Below, in pieces: positions 1-26,207 of a stretch of DNA of 64,000 nucleotides. The notes beneath the pieces are model-generated. The model saw nothing but the letters and a program-made list of their open reading frames with translations. It made no database searches and was not told where the DNA came from. The stretch covers positions 124,001-188,000 of the forward strand of contig WNNJ02000492.1 in assembly GCA_012934845.2 (NCBI GenBank), written 5' to 3'. The stretch's first letter is position 1. Each line of letters starts with the position of its first letter. This DNA is from Pomphorhynchus laevis. Its lineage: Eukaryota; Acanthocephala; Palaeacanthocephala; Echinorhynchida; Pomphorhynchidae. Position numbers and translations under genes: made by a program.

Positions 1-129
1 AATTTGCTTTAAACTAATTAATTTTAATTCAAAACCAGTCAGATGTAAATATTTTACAAATTGTCTACTAAACCAGTCATTCATAACCTTTGCCAGATAT
101 ATTTATATTAAGATTTTTCAACGGTACTA

Positions 130-200
130 ATATGCCGGTCCTTCTCTTCATCCAGTAGCGGGAGGTATGTGTCACTGATGAGTCGAAATAATGATGAAAC
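130..200 (+). ncRNA. degraded hammerhead ribozyme relic
   Basis: CTGATGA (175-181) is followed by a 3-bp stem (GTC 182-184 with GAT 193-195) and GAAAC (196-200). The block aligns with the intact hammerhead at 56290-56364: shared CATCCAG, CACTGATGAGTC and GAAACGGTA in the same order, and similar 3' flank. Helix I and the cleavage-side helix III do not form well here, so it is read as a decayed relative. Confidence 0.5.
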
Positions 201-456
201 GGTACCTGGTATCGTTTTGTCGATTCTTTCGTGGCTGCCACATCATACAAACATTACCGTTAGTATTTATGCTTCTCATCTTGCACCAAATTAAAATCTG
301 AATAATTATAACAATGAAATGCATTAAAATGGTTTCATTTCTTAATAAAAAAATTTAAATAAAAATTAAAAAATAACGTTTAAAAATATTAAAAATATTT
401 TAATATTTTTATTTTATAATTTTTTATAAATTAACATTTTTATATTTTAAAAATAG

Positions 457-1089
457 CTTTACAACAACCTTCAATTGAGCTATGTGCAACAGACATAAAG
501 AATAATGCTGATAATCTGAATTTGATTTCTAATCGAAAACGTCTCAGCACGACAAGAACAATTAATCACAATTCTGAAAGATCTAGCAACTCCCCAAACG
601 ACCCACTTCTCAATACATCAGATGCTGAAGACATTTCCGATCTTGCAACTATAAGCAAGTCATCAACACGTGCTAATGAATACCATATAACTAGTCAACA
701 ATGCAATGTGAAAGCAGGTTCCGTAGATCCTACTGTTGTAAATCATTCTTCAGATCAATCGTTGTCTCTGCATACAAGACCGTCGTCAGCCCTGTCGTTA
801 AAATATATGATGAGCGAGAAAGGGGGTTGGGGCTACACGCATTCAACTATGAATGCATCACTCCTTAGCCGAGACAGATACAACCAGAAAGCCGTGCAAA
901 CTGATTTAAGCATTTGTCAAAATGCCATAGTTATGGTTATGATCCCACCTGCTGAAATGAATAAATTATCTGCATTGCAGCTGCATAGTTTTGATCATTG
1001 CTGTAAGCCAACCCCATTAATAACAACGTCTACACAAACTGAGCCTACAAGCAACAATAAATCTACAACGCTTTTAAATAACACCAAAG
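457..1089 (+). CDS. coding exon, Ser/Thr-rich with TQT-type motifs
   Basis: An open frame runs from a 3' splice site (AG at 455-456) to a GTAATT donor after base 1089. It starts and ends in phase 1, so it reads as an internal exon of about 210 codons, not as an ORF with its own start; there is no ATG near its beginning. The product is Ser/Thr/Asn-rich and looks disordered. Two short motifs stand out, KAVQTD and TSTQTEP. TQT tripeptides are typical of dynein light chain LC8 binding sites; that role is inference from motif only. The intron that follows is only 50 nt, like those at 7.7 and 7.8 kb. It probably belongs to the plus-strand gene ending at 22136, but the exon linking it to 7478 was not found. 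Confidence 0.55.
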
Positions 1090-1139
1090 GTAATTTGTAA
1101 TGTCATAATTCAACTAATAATTATTATTCGCGTCTGTAG

Positions 1140-1167
1140 GTAACAAAATAAGATCAGCAAAATCAAG
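1140..1167 (+). CDS. candidate 28-nt micro-exon
   Basis: A TCTGTAG acceptor and an AAG|GTAAAT donor bracket 28 bases. Starting in phase 1, as the preceding exon requires, it reads GNKIRSAKSR, a short basic stretch, and leaves phase 2. The preceding intron would be 50 nt. No phase-compatible next exon was identified, so this is tentative. Confidence 0.3.
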
Positions 1168-1214
1168 GTAAATTAAAATAGCTGTGCATTTTCTTAATTA
1201 TTTGAATTTTTTGT

Positions 1215-1335
1215 TTTTATAAACATCGGACTTTAAAACTTCGATGCAACAGCTTTTGTACAGCGAACAAAAAGTAAATATTTTATATTTACTTTAATTT
1301 ATCACTAAAATTGAAATTATTTTAACATTTTACAA
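1215..1335. repeat. AT-rich dispersed repeat (copy 1)
   Basis: The block beginning ACATCGGACTTTAAAAC resembles 25916-26030, which begins ACATCGGACTTCAAAAA. Both contain GTAAATATT and TTGAAATTATTT in the same order. No coding capacity is seen. It is probably an old non-coding mobile repeat. Confidence 0.45.
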
Positions 1336-1714
1336 GAGATATATTGAATATAGCACGGCAAAAATAATTTGATAATTCATTTTTAATTTGATAATTCGTT
1401 TTCCAAAAATAATTTGATAATTCAATATATTTAGAAATTATAAAAATTATATATATATTCAATGTTGTTGCCGATTGAAACTGGCTTCGATCAACGAACT
1501 GTGAACTGCAGGCTTGATGTCACTTATATACGACCACTTAGTACCGAAATGATAGAATACTCGGAAACAAGTATCAGTTAAATGAAGTACCCATTGGTCG
1601 TTTCTGTTTCTTTGTTACATTGTAAATGAAGGCGTTTACAACACGTTGCTTAAAAGTCTAAGGATTGCGCTCTGGAAACAGAATATTTGCTGCAAATGCC
1701 TTTTACTACCACAA

Positions 1715-1803
1715 GGCAACTGAACCGATCAGTGGGTACTTCATTCTACTGATGAATGTTGCCCAGTAGTCCATCGTTTCGGTGATAAAGCGATCATCTA
1801 GAA
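1715..1803 (+). ncRNA. hammerhead-type core, permuted order (degenerate copy)
   Basis: Parts in order: GGCAAC (1715-1720), a damaged GAAC box, TTCTA (1744-1748), CTGATGA (1749-1755), GTTGCC (1758-1763), then ATC followed by TAGAA (1799-1803). GGCAAC pairs with GTTGCC as helix II and TTCTA pairs with TAGAA as helix I. The layout matches the units at 8.9, 9.3 and 10.25 kb although the sequences differ. The GAAAC box has lost an A and helix III is weak, so this copy is probably inactive. Confidence 0.45.
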
Positions 1804-2218
1804 GTGACATGAAGTTCATTCCGTCTAGAAGTTTATTCCGCACATCTGGGCTTAACTTCTATATATCGGAATAACCTGACATTCTTTCGTATCAGTGTTT
1901 TGTATATATGGTTGTTGCGTCATTTTATTTTTGCTTTGACGCTATCGTCGAAAGCTAGCATTATTTAATTTTCTACAATAAATTACTCGTCTTTATCAAC
2001 CTCAATAAAGTCACTTTGACAAGAAAGCAAACCTTGATTATTCATTTTATATGTGTGCGCTCAAAAAATCCAATCATAGTTTTGTTTAGACAATAAGTTT
2101 AAATCACAAAAATGACTACAAATCTTGTTATTGTATAAAATACCAGTCGTTGAAATTTCTTTAACTACAACGCACACATTGCCAATCAACTGATCCACTT
2201 AATAAAGATACTTTGCAA

Positions 2219-2480
2219 CTGAAATATACAGTTTAGTATTAGTAAAATACATTATAGTAAAATATAATATAATATAATAAAACATAATTATAATAAAATA
2301 TAGTACATTATATAATATAATACATTATATTACATTACATTATAATGCATTAAAATACATTATATTACATTATCATACATATATAATATAATACATTATA
2401 TTACATTACATTATAATGCATTATAATACATTATATTACATTATCATACATATATAATATAATACATTATATACATTATA
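2219..2480. repeat. AT-rich tandem repeat (about 82-bp unit)
   Basis: Runs of ATACATTATATTACATT recur. The segment near 2305-2385 is repeated almost exactly at 2386-2467. It is low-complexity intronic sequence with no coding frame. Confidence 0.7.
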
Positions 2481-2499
2481 GTAAAATAAATTACATTTA

Positions 2500-5400
2500 G
2501 TAATTGATTGCCTATAAAGAAATGTAAAATATACTTGTCTGATCTTTTGTTATTTAGATTTTGTCAACTACAGTTGACATCTGTTCACATCATCAGAACA
2601 TATGTTGCTCTTAAATATTGAAAAAATTTATCGTTTTAGAATTTTTTATAGTTAATAAAATATCTTTTTTAATATTTTTAAAAAAATTCAATTGAACCAT
2701 ATCGATACAAAAGTAAAGATATTGCATAACCAAAAGCTATCTTTATATTTTTAATACATAAATGGATATGGTTACTTATCAAACATTATTTTAAGTGATT
2801 TGACGGCAATTTGTAAACTATTTAAAGCGCTAATTCTACTATAAATTAACGTTTATTAATTCATATTATTTGGTTAAAATAAATAATTAATATTAATGTA
2901 TTAATAATCGATTAATAGCTTTAGTCGATTTATTTACCTGACACGAATTAGAATTTTATTAAAAAATAAATGCGGTGGTATTTCCGTCCCAATTTACTGA
3001 AATAAGCTACAATTTATGCAATAAAATTAGAATTGCTCGTTTCGACTTTATTTGAAAATCGAAATGTATGATTCAGCTTTCCAATCAGATTAGCACTGAT
3101 TCGCTAATCGTTAGGCATATAGAATCACTAAAACGCCCAATAGACTGGTTAATCTAACCATACAATTTATATTTTTTGATCACGAGATCACTTTTTTTAA
3201 GTTTTGTCGATTTAGCTTATAGTCGACATTTGATAGAAATGTTTTTAGCATTTTTGGTAAAGTGAGCAGGCAATTTTAAACAAGAACCATTTTAGCAAAA
3301 ACATATTACGTAATTAAACATTGTTGTTTAACCGTCGTTATTATTTAATGATGTTTTGCCTCTACCACATTAAGTACTGTGTCATTTTTACCCACAAGAG
3401 AAAAATAAGGCATTATTTTAGGAGAATTATATATCCTCCTAAATAATATAATTTTCAGTTCATTAAGCTAACTTCATCTTTTATTTATAAATGCCTTCTG
3501 GCCTTTTCACTAAGTGTAAAAACAACATGCACTTGGCAATAGCCGACAACTTTGCGTTTTATTTTATTCAATGCAAAACCACAAAATTATAATTTAAAAT
3601 GACCGAATTGCGTCTAAGGTAATATTAAGCCGTAGTTATTCGGTTGCCTCCAATCTCGCATTACCCAATCTTTTGAATCGCATAAATTGTAGAAGCCTAT
3701 TATCATATTGTATTATGACCTTTATTCTGTATTACCAGTAAGAAAACTCATTTAAGGTTATTATCGAAGAAACTTCAATTGCTTGTAAACTTAGTTATAT
3801 TATTGGTTAGTTTTTTAAAAGAATGAAATCTCATTTGAATGAATTACAACTATGTGGTTCTCTCAAATGGGCGATAGACATCCGAAACATTTTGTATACA
3901 AATTAGACGTCCCGTGCGCGAATAGCAGATGTACGTCGGATGAGCGGGCTCCCCGAATGCACGCAGAGGCAGCATGACATAGGCAAAACGAAATTTTTCT
4001 TTTTAGTTTGCAAATTATCTCGCTGTATGTCATTTGCGACTAAGTAGACGTTCGAGATGCAATCATCTTCAAAATTCTGGATGCCGCTGGACCAGCACCT
4101 CCTGTAAACGAAAATATAATCGGAACAAAGTTTCCAGCTTCAATTGACATTACACGCTTTTCGTTTTTACACACTTTTGGGCCTCATGATACCGAAATGA
4201 AGCGACTGCCGACTGAGAGTAAGAACTGACGTGTACATTGAACACAACAACGTTAGGAACGTTCGCTCGAACCGACTCCTAAATATACCCTTCATACGAC
4301 ATCAAGAGGTGCGTCCAGATCATGGCAGATTGTTTCAGACTCAAACAAAGGCTGACTTCCGACATATTGAAGTATGGGCTCAATTTCTACACCGAGACAG
4401 ACTGATCAATTTCACAACGAGTAGATCCCGCATTGCATTGTGCTCGACGATAGGCAGACCACCTCCTTTGCATGACAAGACACGAGACAGGTCCGCCACT
4501 GCACCGCATACGCACATTAGTTAGTTAATAATAATTATAATATTAGAAGTTAGGCAAAGCTAGTAAATTTACATTAAACTGTAGCTTTTCAGTTACAGTT
4601 TTAGTTAATCGACAAATTTAGGTGATATCACACAAGTTGATATGCCATGATGCTATATTATTAAACTTATGTTTTTTCTTCTAAAATATCAGCTAAATAG
4701 CTAAAGTGATAAAAATTAGAAAAGACAATTTAAGTTACTCCAAGTCTCTTTCGTATATAATCACAATCTCGCGAACATACAATGCGTGTCAATCAATTTT
4801 TGATCTAATAATTGAATGTTGCGATAATAATCGTTGCAAATCATTACGGTTGCTTTAATCATTACATCCGGGTTTGTACATCTTTGTTTATATATAGTCT
4901 TATACTAAACACTTTAGCCGATGGTGGATAAAATAAGGGCTTCATTGAACGCGATTTAAAATCAACACACGTAAATTTCAACTGAATTTGGTATGGATAA
5001 GTTCTTGCTGCTAAATTCTTAGGTATTCTAATAGAATCCGCTGCCATTTTGGTCGATTTGTCTCCAGTGAAAAATTTCACCAAGCTTTGAAATGTCTATT
5101 AGATCATTAAATTTAAGGTTAAACCATCCATACCCTATATATTACATTTACATAAGTTCCGGCAAATAGACGTTAATTAGAACTTTAAATAATAATCTTT
5201 TCAAAAGGACAATCTATTTTGATAATAAAATTAATAATAAATAATATTAATAATAAAATTCATAATAACTGAATTTGGTATGAATAAGTTCGGAATAACG
5301 TTCGGAATAACGTTGTGCACTATTTGTTAAGGTGACATTATAATTTCCCAAATGTCAAATAAACGCTAACTCATGAGTGTTATGATAATTGACAGATCGG

Positions 5401-7470
5401 ATCAGTTAACTGTGATATTTAATAAAGACATCACTTTAGCCTGATAAATGCTAGTTTTATATCAGTTTTTATGAAATCAGATATAATTGATTTCACTGCT
5501 CGTGTGTGAGAAGATAGCTTGACTTTAGATATGTGTTTGCTGAGCTAACTTACTTTAGGCAATTTTCAAGATTTCGAGGAATGACAAAAAACAACTTTTC
5601 ATATATTTTTGCAACTTTTTGATTTATTCGTATTGTGGCTCGAGAACGCTTTGTGTTATAAAGAATTCATTTTGTGCTAGAAATGTGTCGGGACTTCCAA
5701 TTTGATTTAGATTATCAAATCCTATTATTCTTGTGGTAATGAAACCAAGTTAACACTTAAAAACAATGCATTCTAAGCGACGAGAACATTCGTAAATTTT
5801 AATTAATTGGAATTAATCCTCACGTGGACTGTAGTAAGACCGAATTGATTAACTCAATCATTATGCTTATTAAGAGATTATCGTTATCTTGTCATCGTAA
5901 AAATTCATATCTTCACATTATTTCCTAATTGAATTACAAAAAGAATTTTGAAGTAAAATAATTTTGAGAAAACCTTTTATTTAATAACAAAAGACAGTGA
6001 GAAAATAAAACGTAAATTGGGCTTGTACATATTACATTGAGAAGACCGTAAAATTTCCTAAATTACACTCGAAAATAGTTATTCGTTAATAGTAAAAAAA
6101 TAGGTAAAAAAACTATTTAAAAAACAGAATATACTTTAAAAGCTACTATTTTATAAAGTAAAATATTTTGATATTTTAATTTTATTATGTTCTAATATCA
6201 ATTCTATCATTAAGTCATATAATATATCATATAAATACATAAATATTGTAATAATATTACTGTAACAATATTATATTAATAATATTGTAATATTATAAAT
6301 AATAGTATTTATTATTGTATATTAGTAAATGGGGAAATTGTTCTTTGAGAGATACTTTCACATATTCCAATTGAAATTCTGTTGATTCCTTAACAGATTG
6401 GAAATGTGTCCGTAATATCCATTAATTATGCGCTTACGATCTACTTTTTATACACCGCTAACTTTTTTGTTTAAACTTTGTGATCTAGAAAATAATCGCA
6501 TGAAGATGTGATTTTAAATTTACTAAATTTTAATTAATAATATATTACAAATTAATATATTATAATTATTTTAATTAATTGTATATTTTATACATAATTA
6601 TATATAATCGTATTATTTAATAAAGTTTCGTTACGAAGATAACGTTAATTTTTTTAATGTTATCTTGATTTCTACGATTTCAGTTTAGAGTAATTAATAA
6701 AGCTTATTATTAATTAATAAATTAATAATTTATTAATTAATAATAAATAATTATTAATAATTAATAATTAATTCCTTTAATTACTAAAAGAATTACGATA
6801 ATTTGGCATCAACTGCTGTTATGTGCTTTCTCAAAACTGAAAATAATATATTTTTGAGCCAAAATTGGTAATTTGTTTGTACCTAAAAATGACAACGGTA
6901 GCTGTCTGTATTATATAAAAAAAGGGCTAAAATTTCCATAAATTGCAATCAAAAATTGCAATAATTTCTATACAATTGTTTAACAAATATCTCATATTAA
7001 ACAAATAATAACGATTACCTGTGTATCGGTGTTCTTTACAGCTTCAGAATTTACCTAAATATAAAATTTAAAAATCTTACTGTTTCGTTTTATAATTCTA
7101 TTAAATTATAACAATAATTTGATACAGGATAGCAAAATTGTTATAAATAATTTAAGATATAACGAATCATGACATGATAACTTCGTCATACCATTACATT
7201 TATCTTTATCGTTAATATCAAATATTTAGATAAATATTAATTATTTATAAATATTAATTATATTTAATTAATATATTTTAATTATTTTATTAAAGATACT
7301 TCACTAGCAATTTAATGTTCATATAGAGACAAACGTTCTTTGAAATGTATGCATAAAGTACAGTCGCAGTTTAAACACAATATTGACCGTGATTCCGTAT
7401 TTGGTATATTTGATTGGATGCTGCAAGATGTAGGTTAAATTAGTATATAGTATTGTTTATATAAATACCT
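2500..7470. other. long AT-rich non-coding stretch, probably intronic
   Basis: I see no supported gene here. The sequence is AT-rich with many short inverted and direct AT motifs. The exception is a base-composition island at about 3890-4520, listed separately. If the exons at 457-1167 and 7478 belong to one gene, this is intron. Confidence 0.5.
3890..4520. other. GC-richer island of unknown origin
   Basis: This block is clearly richer in G+C than the surrounding DNA and holds a 97-codon open frame on the plus strand (4231-4524). The translation has no motif I recognise, and neither strand gives a longer frame. It looks like a relic of an inserted element or old coding DNA. Confidence 0.35.
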
Positions 7471-7477
7471 GTTCTAG

Positions 7478-22136
<14,659 letters not shown>

Positions 22137-22343
22137 CCTTGCCATTGTAAATTCTTCTAATTGCAAAATATTTTCCTTTTTTGAAACAAATTTGTATTTT
22201 ATTCTTAGTTTGCCTCGCCAACTGTTTTTACTGTAAACGATATTTTGTCAAGTAAACCTTGTTTTGAATTGACTTTCGTATCAATTATACAAACAAATCT
22301 AATTATATTTTGTATCTTCCCAACATCATAATAATTTAAAACT

Positions 22344-22349
22344 AATAAA
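22344..22349 (+). promoter_or_regulatory. candidate polyadenylation signal
   Basis: AATAAA about 210 bases after the stop of the coiled-coil gene. It is the nearest canonical hexamer downstream. Confidence 0.4.
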
Positions 22350-22375
22350 ATTGTCGACTAACGATTTATCTGATC

Positions 22376-22418
22376 GAATTTAAGTTCTGTATTTCTAGGA
22401 ATTGATTAAGCAGATATA
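22376..22418 (-). pseudogene. exon fragment duplicated from 25.4 kb
   Basis: The 40-odd bases from GAATTTAAGTTCTGTATTTC to GCAGATA are identical to 25374-25415, where they encode YLLNQFLEIQNLNS of the minus-strand gene. Here only this short piece is present. Confidence 0.6.
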
Positions 22419-22501
22419 GAAAACGAATTATTAATTTACGCTTTACTGATCATTTTTACTGAATACAAATAAAAACTTTATTTGCACAGTAGAAAACTAG
22501 T

Positions 22502-24000
22502 TTGATAATAGTAATCATAAGGAGAATTAGGAGTTTTTTCAAATTGAAGGTAGCACATTCCCCTACCAACATTGATTTACTTTGAAATCAGAAATGATTT
22601 CAATTAAATTTGCAAAATGTAAGACGAAAGTATTTTAATTGAATCTAAAATGTCAATAAAACAGACGAGTGGAGTGATCGTCAACCGACATTAAAAGGGC
22701 CGAAACGTGAAACGTAGGTATTGGATCAGAGGCTGATGAAGTCCACCAATACTGAAATTTAGCATACTACTGTTGGCTTATATATAGGATTAAAGCAGTG
22801 TGCAGAATAAAAAGATAGTCATCAAAATTCCAATGGAAACAATGACTGCACAGGTATATCAACTTAAAATTTAGAAACAAACAGTAGATGTATATTTTGA
22901 TAATAGTAATCATAAGGATAATTAGGAGTTTTTTCAAATTGAAGGTAGCACATTCCCCTACCAACATTGATTTACTTTGAAATCAGAAATGATTTCAATT
23001 AAATTTGCAAAATGTAAGACGAAAGTATTTTAATTGAATCTAAATGCTAATAAAAGCAGAATACTCGAGTGATCGTCAGCCACTATAAAAAGGCCCGAAA
23101 CGTGAAACGTAGGTATTGGATCAGAGGCTGATGAAGTCCACCAATACTGAAATTTAGCATACTACTGTTGGCTTATATATAGGATTAAAGCAGCGTGCAG
23201 AATAAAAAGATAGTCATCAAAATTCCAATGGAAACAATGACTGCACAGGTATATCAACTTAACATTTAGAAACAAACAGTAGATGTATATTTTGATAATA
23301 GTAATCATAAGGATAATTAGGAGTTTTTTCAAATTGAAGGTAGCACATTCCCCTACCAACATTGATTTACTTTGAAATCAGAAATGATTTCAATTAAATT
23401 TGCAAAATGTAAGACGAAAGTATTTTAATTGAATCTAAATGCTAATAAAAGCAGAATACTCGAGTGATCGTCAGCCACTATAAAAAGGCCCGAAACGTGA
23501 AACGTAGGTATTGGATCAGAGGCTGATGAAGTCCACCAATACTGAAATTTAGCATACTACTGTTGGCTTATATATAGGATAAAAGCAGCGTGCAGAATAA
23601 AAAAATAGTCATCAAAATTCCAATGGAAACAATGACTGCACAGGTATATCAACTTAAAATTTAGAAACAAACAGTAGATGTATATTTTGATAATAGTAAT
23701 CATAAGGATAATTAGGAGTTTTTTCAAATTGAAGGTAGCACATTCCCCTACCAACATTGATTTACTTTGAAATCAGAAATGATTTCAATTAAATTTGCAA
23801 AATGTAAGACGAAAGTATTTTAATTGAATCTAAAATGCCAATAAAACAGACGAGTGGAGTGATCGTCAACCGACATCAAAAGGCCCGAAACGTGAAACAT
23901 AGGTATTGAATCAGTAGTTGATGATGTCCACCAGTACTGAAATGTAGCGCACTGCCGTTGACTTATAGATAGGAGTAAAACAATGACTAAATTAGGAGGC
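22502..24000. repeat. 395-bp tandem repeat (3 full units plus partial)
   Basis: Units start near 22502, 22897, 23292 and 23687. The spacing is exactly 395 between the repeated frames at 22767, 23162 and 23557. Units 2 and 3 are nearly identical; the last diverges. Each unit contains GGCTGATGAAGTCC inside a GTATTGG/CCAATAC hairpin and a nearby CGAAACGTGAAAC. The 66-codon minus frames in it are shadows. It is probably a young local satellite. Confidence 0.85.
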
Positions 24001-24428
24001 AAATTATAGAGTAAAATAATTATTTAAAAAATTTTTCAATGGTCTTAATTAATGATTTTACAGGAGGTGACATAAATATTTTAATACATTTTATTTCACT
24101 CTCTTACGTTGACTCGATAATTTTTAAAGTCACTGAGTAATTTATATCCATTACTTAAATCCTTTAAAAATTTTTATAATCCTTTAAAAATTTTTAGTTC
24201 ACGTTGTGAACTAAAAGGCTTAAATTAAAACTCGATCGAAATTTGTAAGCGTTTTAATGCAATTTGCATGAGTAAGTAATAATTAGATTTTATATGTAAT
24301 TAAATTTTTAATAATTAAATGATTTTTTAAATAATTAAATTTATTAAATTATTTTGATTACATCTTTTAATTTACTTTACTTAAATTCAAATTGTACAGA
24401 AGAAACTGCAAAAAGCATAGATGTCAAT

Positions 24429-24821
24429 CTAGACGATAAATGCCTTATCTTTCTTAATTATCTGCTTTAATTTTTGAAAAAGTAATCTTTTCTCTGATTT
24501 CAACCGTTTCAATTGATACTGTTTTTGACGTATCAATCCTGCTAAACGATACTCCTCAGCTTGAAAGGCTTCGATTTTGATCAATTTCTTAGTAAAGTTT
24601 ACGCCGTCCCTCTCTAGACAATTAGATAGCAGAAAGTTATCATCTTGGTCACTGTTGATAGCACGTGCCAATAAATAACTGCATAGTGCGAAATTTATAC
24701 TATTTTGGTGCTGGCAATATTGATTTGCCTTTATGATTGATTCTTCGTGAACTTTATTTTCCAGCTCGTGAATGGGTACACTAGCCACGCATTTTCTGAT
24801 CGGTCGTATTGATCGTCTCAT
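24429..24821 (-). CDS. small coiled-coil protein, C-terminal exon
   Basis: A 130-codon frame with TAA stop. From about residue 11 it reads CVASVPIHELENKVHEES, then a Cys-rich middle (HQNSINFALCSYLLARAI) and a basic coiled-coil end (YRLAGLIRQKQYQLKRLKSE). Before the shared segment there is an AG that could be a splice acceptor. The first ~32 shared residues also occur at 25236-25335, so this is probably the 3' exon of a gene whose 5' part is at 25.3-25.4 kb. I do not recognise the family. The acidic N-part and basic coiled-coil end are consistent with a small complex subunit, but that is only a guess. Confidence 0.45.
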   Translation of the reverse strand: MRRSIRPIRKCVASVPIHELENKVHEESIIKANQYCQHQNSINFALCSYLLARAINSDQDDNFLLSNCLERDGVNFTKKLIKIEAFQAEEYRLAGLIRQKQYQLKRLKSEKRLLFQKLKQIIKKDKAFIV

Positions 24822-25235
24822 TGAATATCAAGAGATATGGCCGATATATCTATAATATCAATAAAATTTAAGAATTAAGTTGTTAAATAAATAAACGCGT
24901 TCTAAAAGCCAACTTTGGAATTAGGCCATGTGTGGTATAAATTTAAATTATATGTTTGAATATGGAATTAGAATATTGTGACTTATTTTCCAGGGATGTT
25001 ATAATAATAATCAATATATCGATAAATTAAATTATTTTATAATACTTAAATTACTTACTAGATCCTATTACAATTTCAGCTCATCAAGCTTTAAAGTGAT
25101 GACAATTATTTGTGGATAATTCAACAAAAAAGTTAGGTTCAAATTAAAAAATATAGATTTTCCTAAGACATAAAATACATTTTAGTTGTGAACTTAGATT
25201 ACGTATTTTATAATGTAATTTATACTATTTTGGTG

Positions 25236-25442
25236 CTAGCAATATTGATTTGCCTTTATGATTGATTCTTCGTGAACTTTATTTTCCAGCTCGTGAATAG
25301 GTACACTAGCCACGCATTCCAGAGGTTGACCACCATCGTCGATAGCTTGAATTTGGGTGTCGTCCGGATTTAAGTTCGAATTTAAGTTCTGTATTTCTAG
25401 GAATTGATTAAGCAGATAGTCACCCATATATAAAAGGATCAA
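25236..25442 (-). CDS. small coiled-coil protein, 5' exon (with duplicated 3' segment)
   Basis: A 68-codon frame. An internal ATG at 25424-25422 gives MGDYLLNQFLEIQNLNSNLN, then DDTQIQAIDDGGQPLE, then CVASVPIHELENKV shared with the 24.4-kb frame. About 97 bases (25227-25325) match 24699-24797 with only a few differences, and this copy ends in TAG where the other has CAG. Either the gene spans both loci with a duplicated exon edge, or this is a partial duplicate. Confidence 0.4.
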   Translation of the reverse strand: MILLYMGDYLLNQFLEIQNLNSNLNPDDTQIQAIDDGGQPLECVASVPIHELENKVHEESIIKANQYC

Positions 25443-25639
25443 TTATATAGAGGCAGAATACAACAGCCATAAAACAGTCGTGGGTCCTATAATACTAAGA
25501 GGATAGTTTATTTTGTATTGAAAGATCAGTGGAAATATGTCATTAGCTAGTATTTGATCTCGCTACTATGTTGGGTAGAGGAATAAGAGCTGATAGCTGA
25601 AAACATTGCAGTTTATCTTGAGTACCTATATTTCTTATT

Positions 25640-26030
25640 CGGATATATCGTCTGCTATTTATTAATCAATTCAAAATTTTTTTATTTTAAATTCTAACTT
25701 TATATAAAAATAAATTGTATAAATAAATTATAAATTGTATAATTTATTAAAATTGAAAATAAATTATATAATTTATTAAAATTAATAATAAATTATATAA
25801 TTATTAAATTATATATAAATAAGTTATTTATTATTCATAATTATTTATCTTTATACTTAATTTCTACTTAATTTATTAAAATACATTAACAAGGTTAGCT
25901 AATCTAATTTTAATAAAACATCGGACTTCAAAAATGCCATGCAATGGCTTTCGTATAATGAACATAGTAAATATTGTATATTTAATTTAACTTATCAATT
26001 GAAATTATTTCTGATCGCATTTTACGAACG
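25640..26030. repeat. AT-rich dispersed repeat (copy 3)
   Basis: The left part has TTAATCAATTC plus A/T runs as at 12.4 and 52.9 kb. The right part (GGTTAGCTAATCTAATTTTA, ACATCGGACTTCAAAAA) combines blocks found at 53.08 kb and at 1215-1335. It abuts the 3' end of LINE copy A. Confidence 0.45.
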
Positions 26031-26207
26031 CTCATTTTTCGATGTCACAATAAAAATGGAATTGAATACAAATTCACGACGTGTATTTTGAAATCTTCAA
26101 CTTATATTCACGGCCTCAGGTCCAGAGGGATCTGAGCCCCTCGGCCACACCAGCGCGCCGCCCTCTGACTGAACCATTCGGGGTCTCTCACACACCTAAG
26201 GGTCCAG

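Noticed and set aside
4231-4524. 97-codon plus-strand frame as a gene
   Set aside because: No motif, no splice context, and it lies in a composition island more like an old insertion.
22767-23757. Three similar 66-codon minus frames
   Set aside because: They are the same shadow frame in each 395-bp satellite unit, with no recognisable protein.
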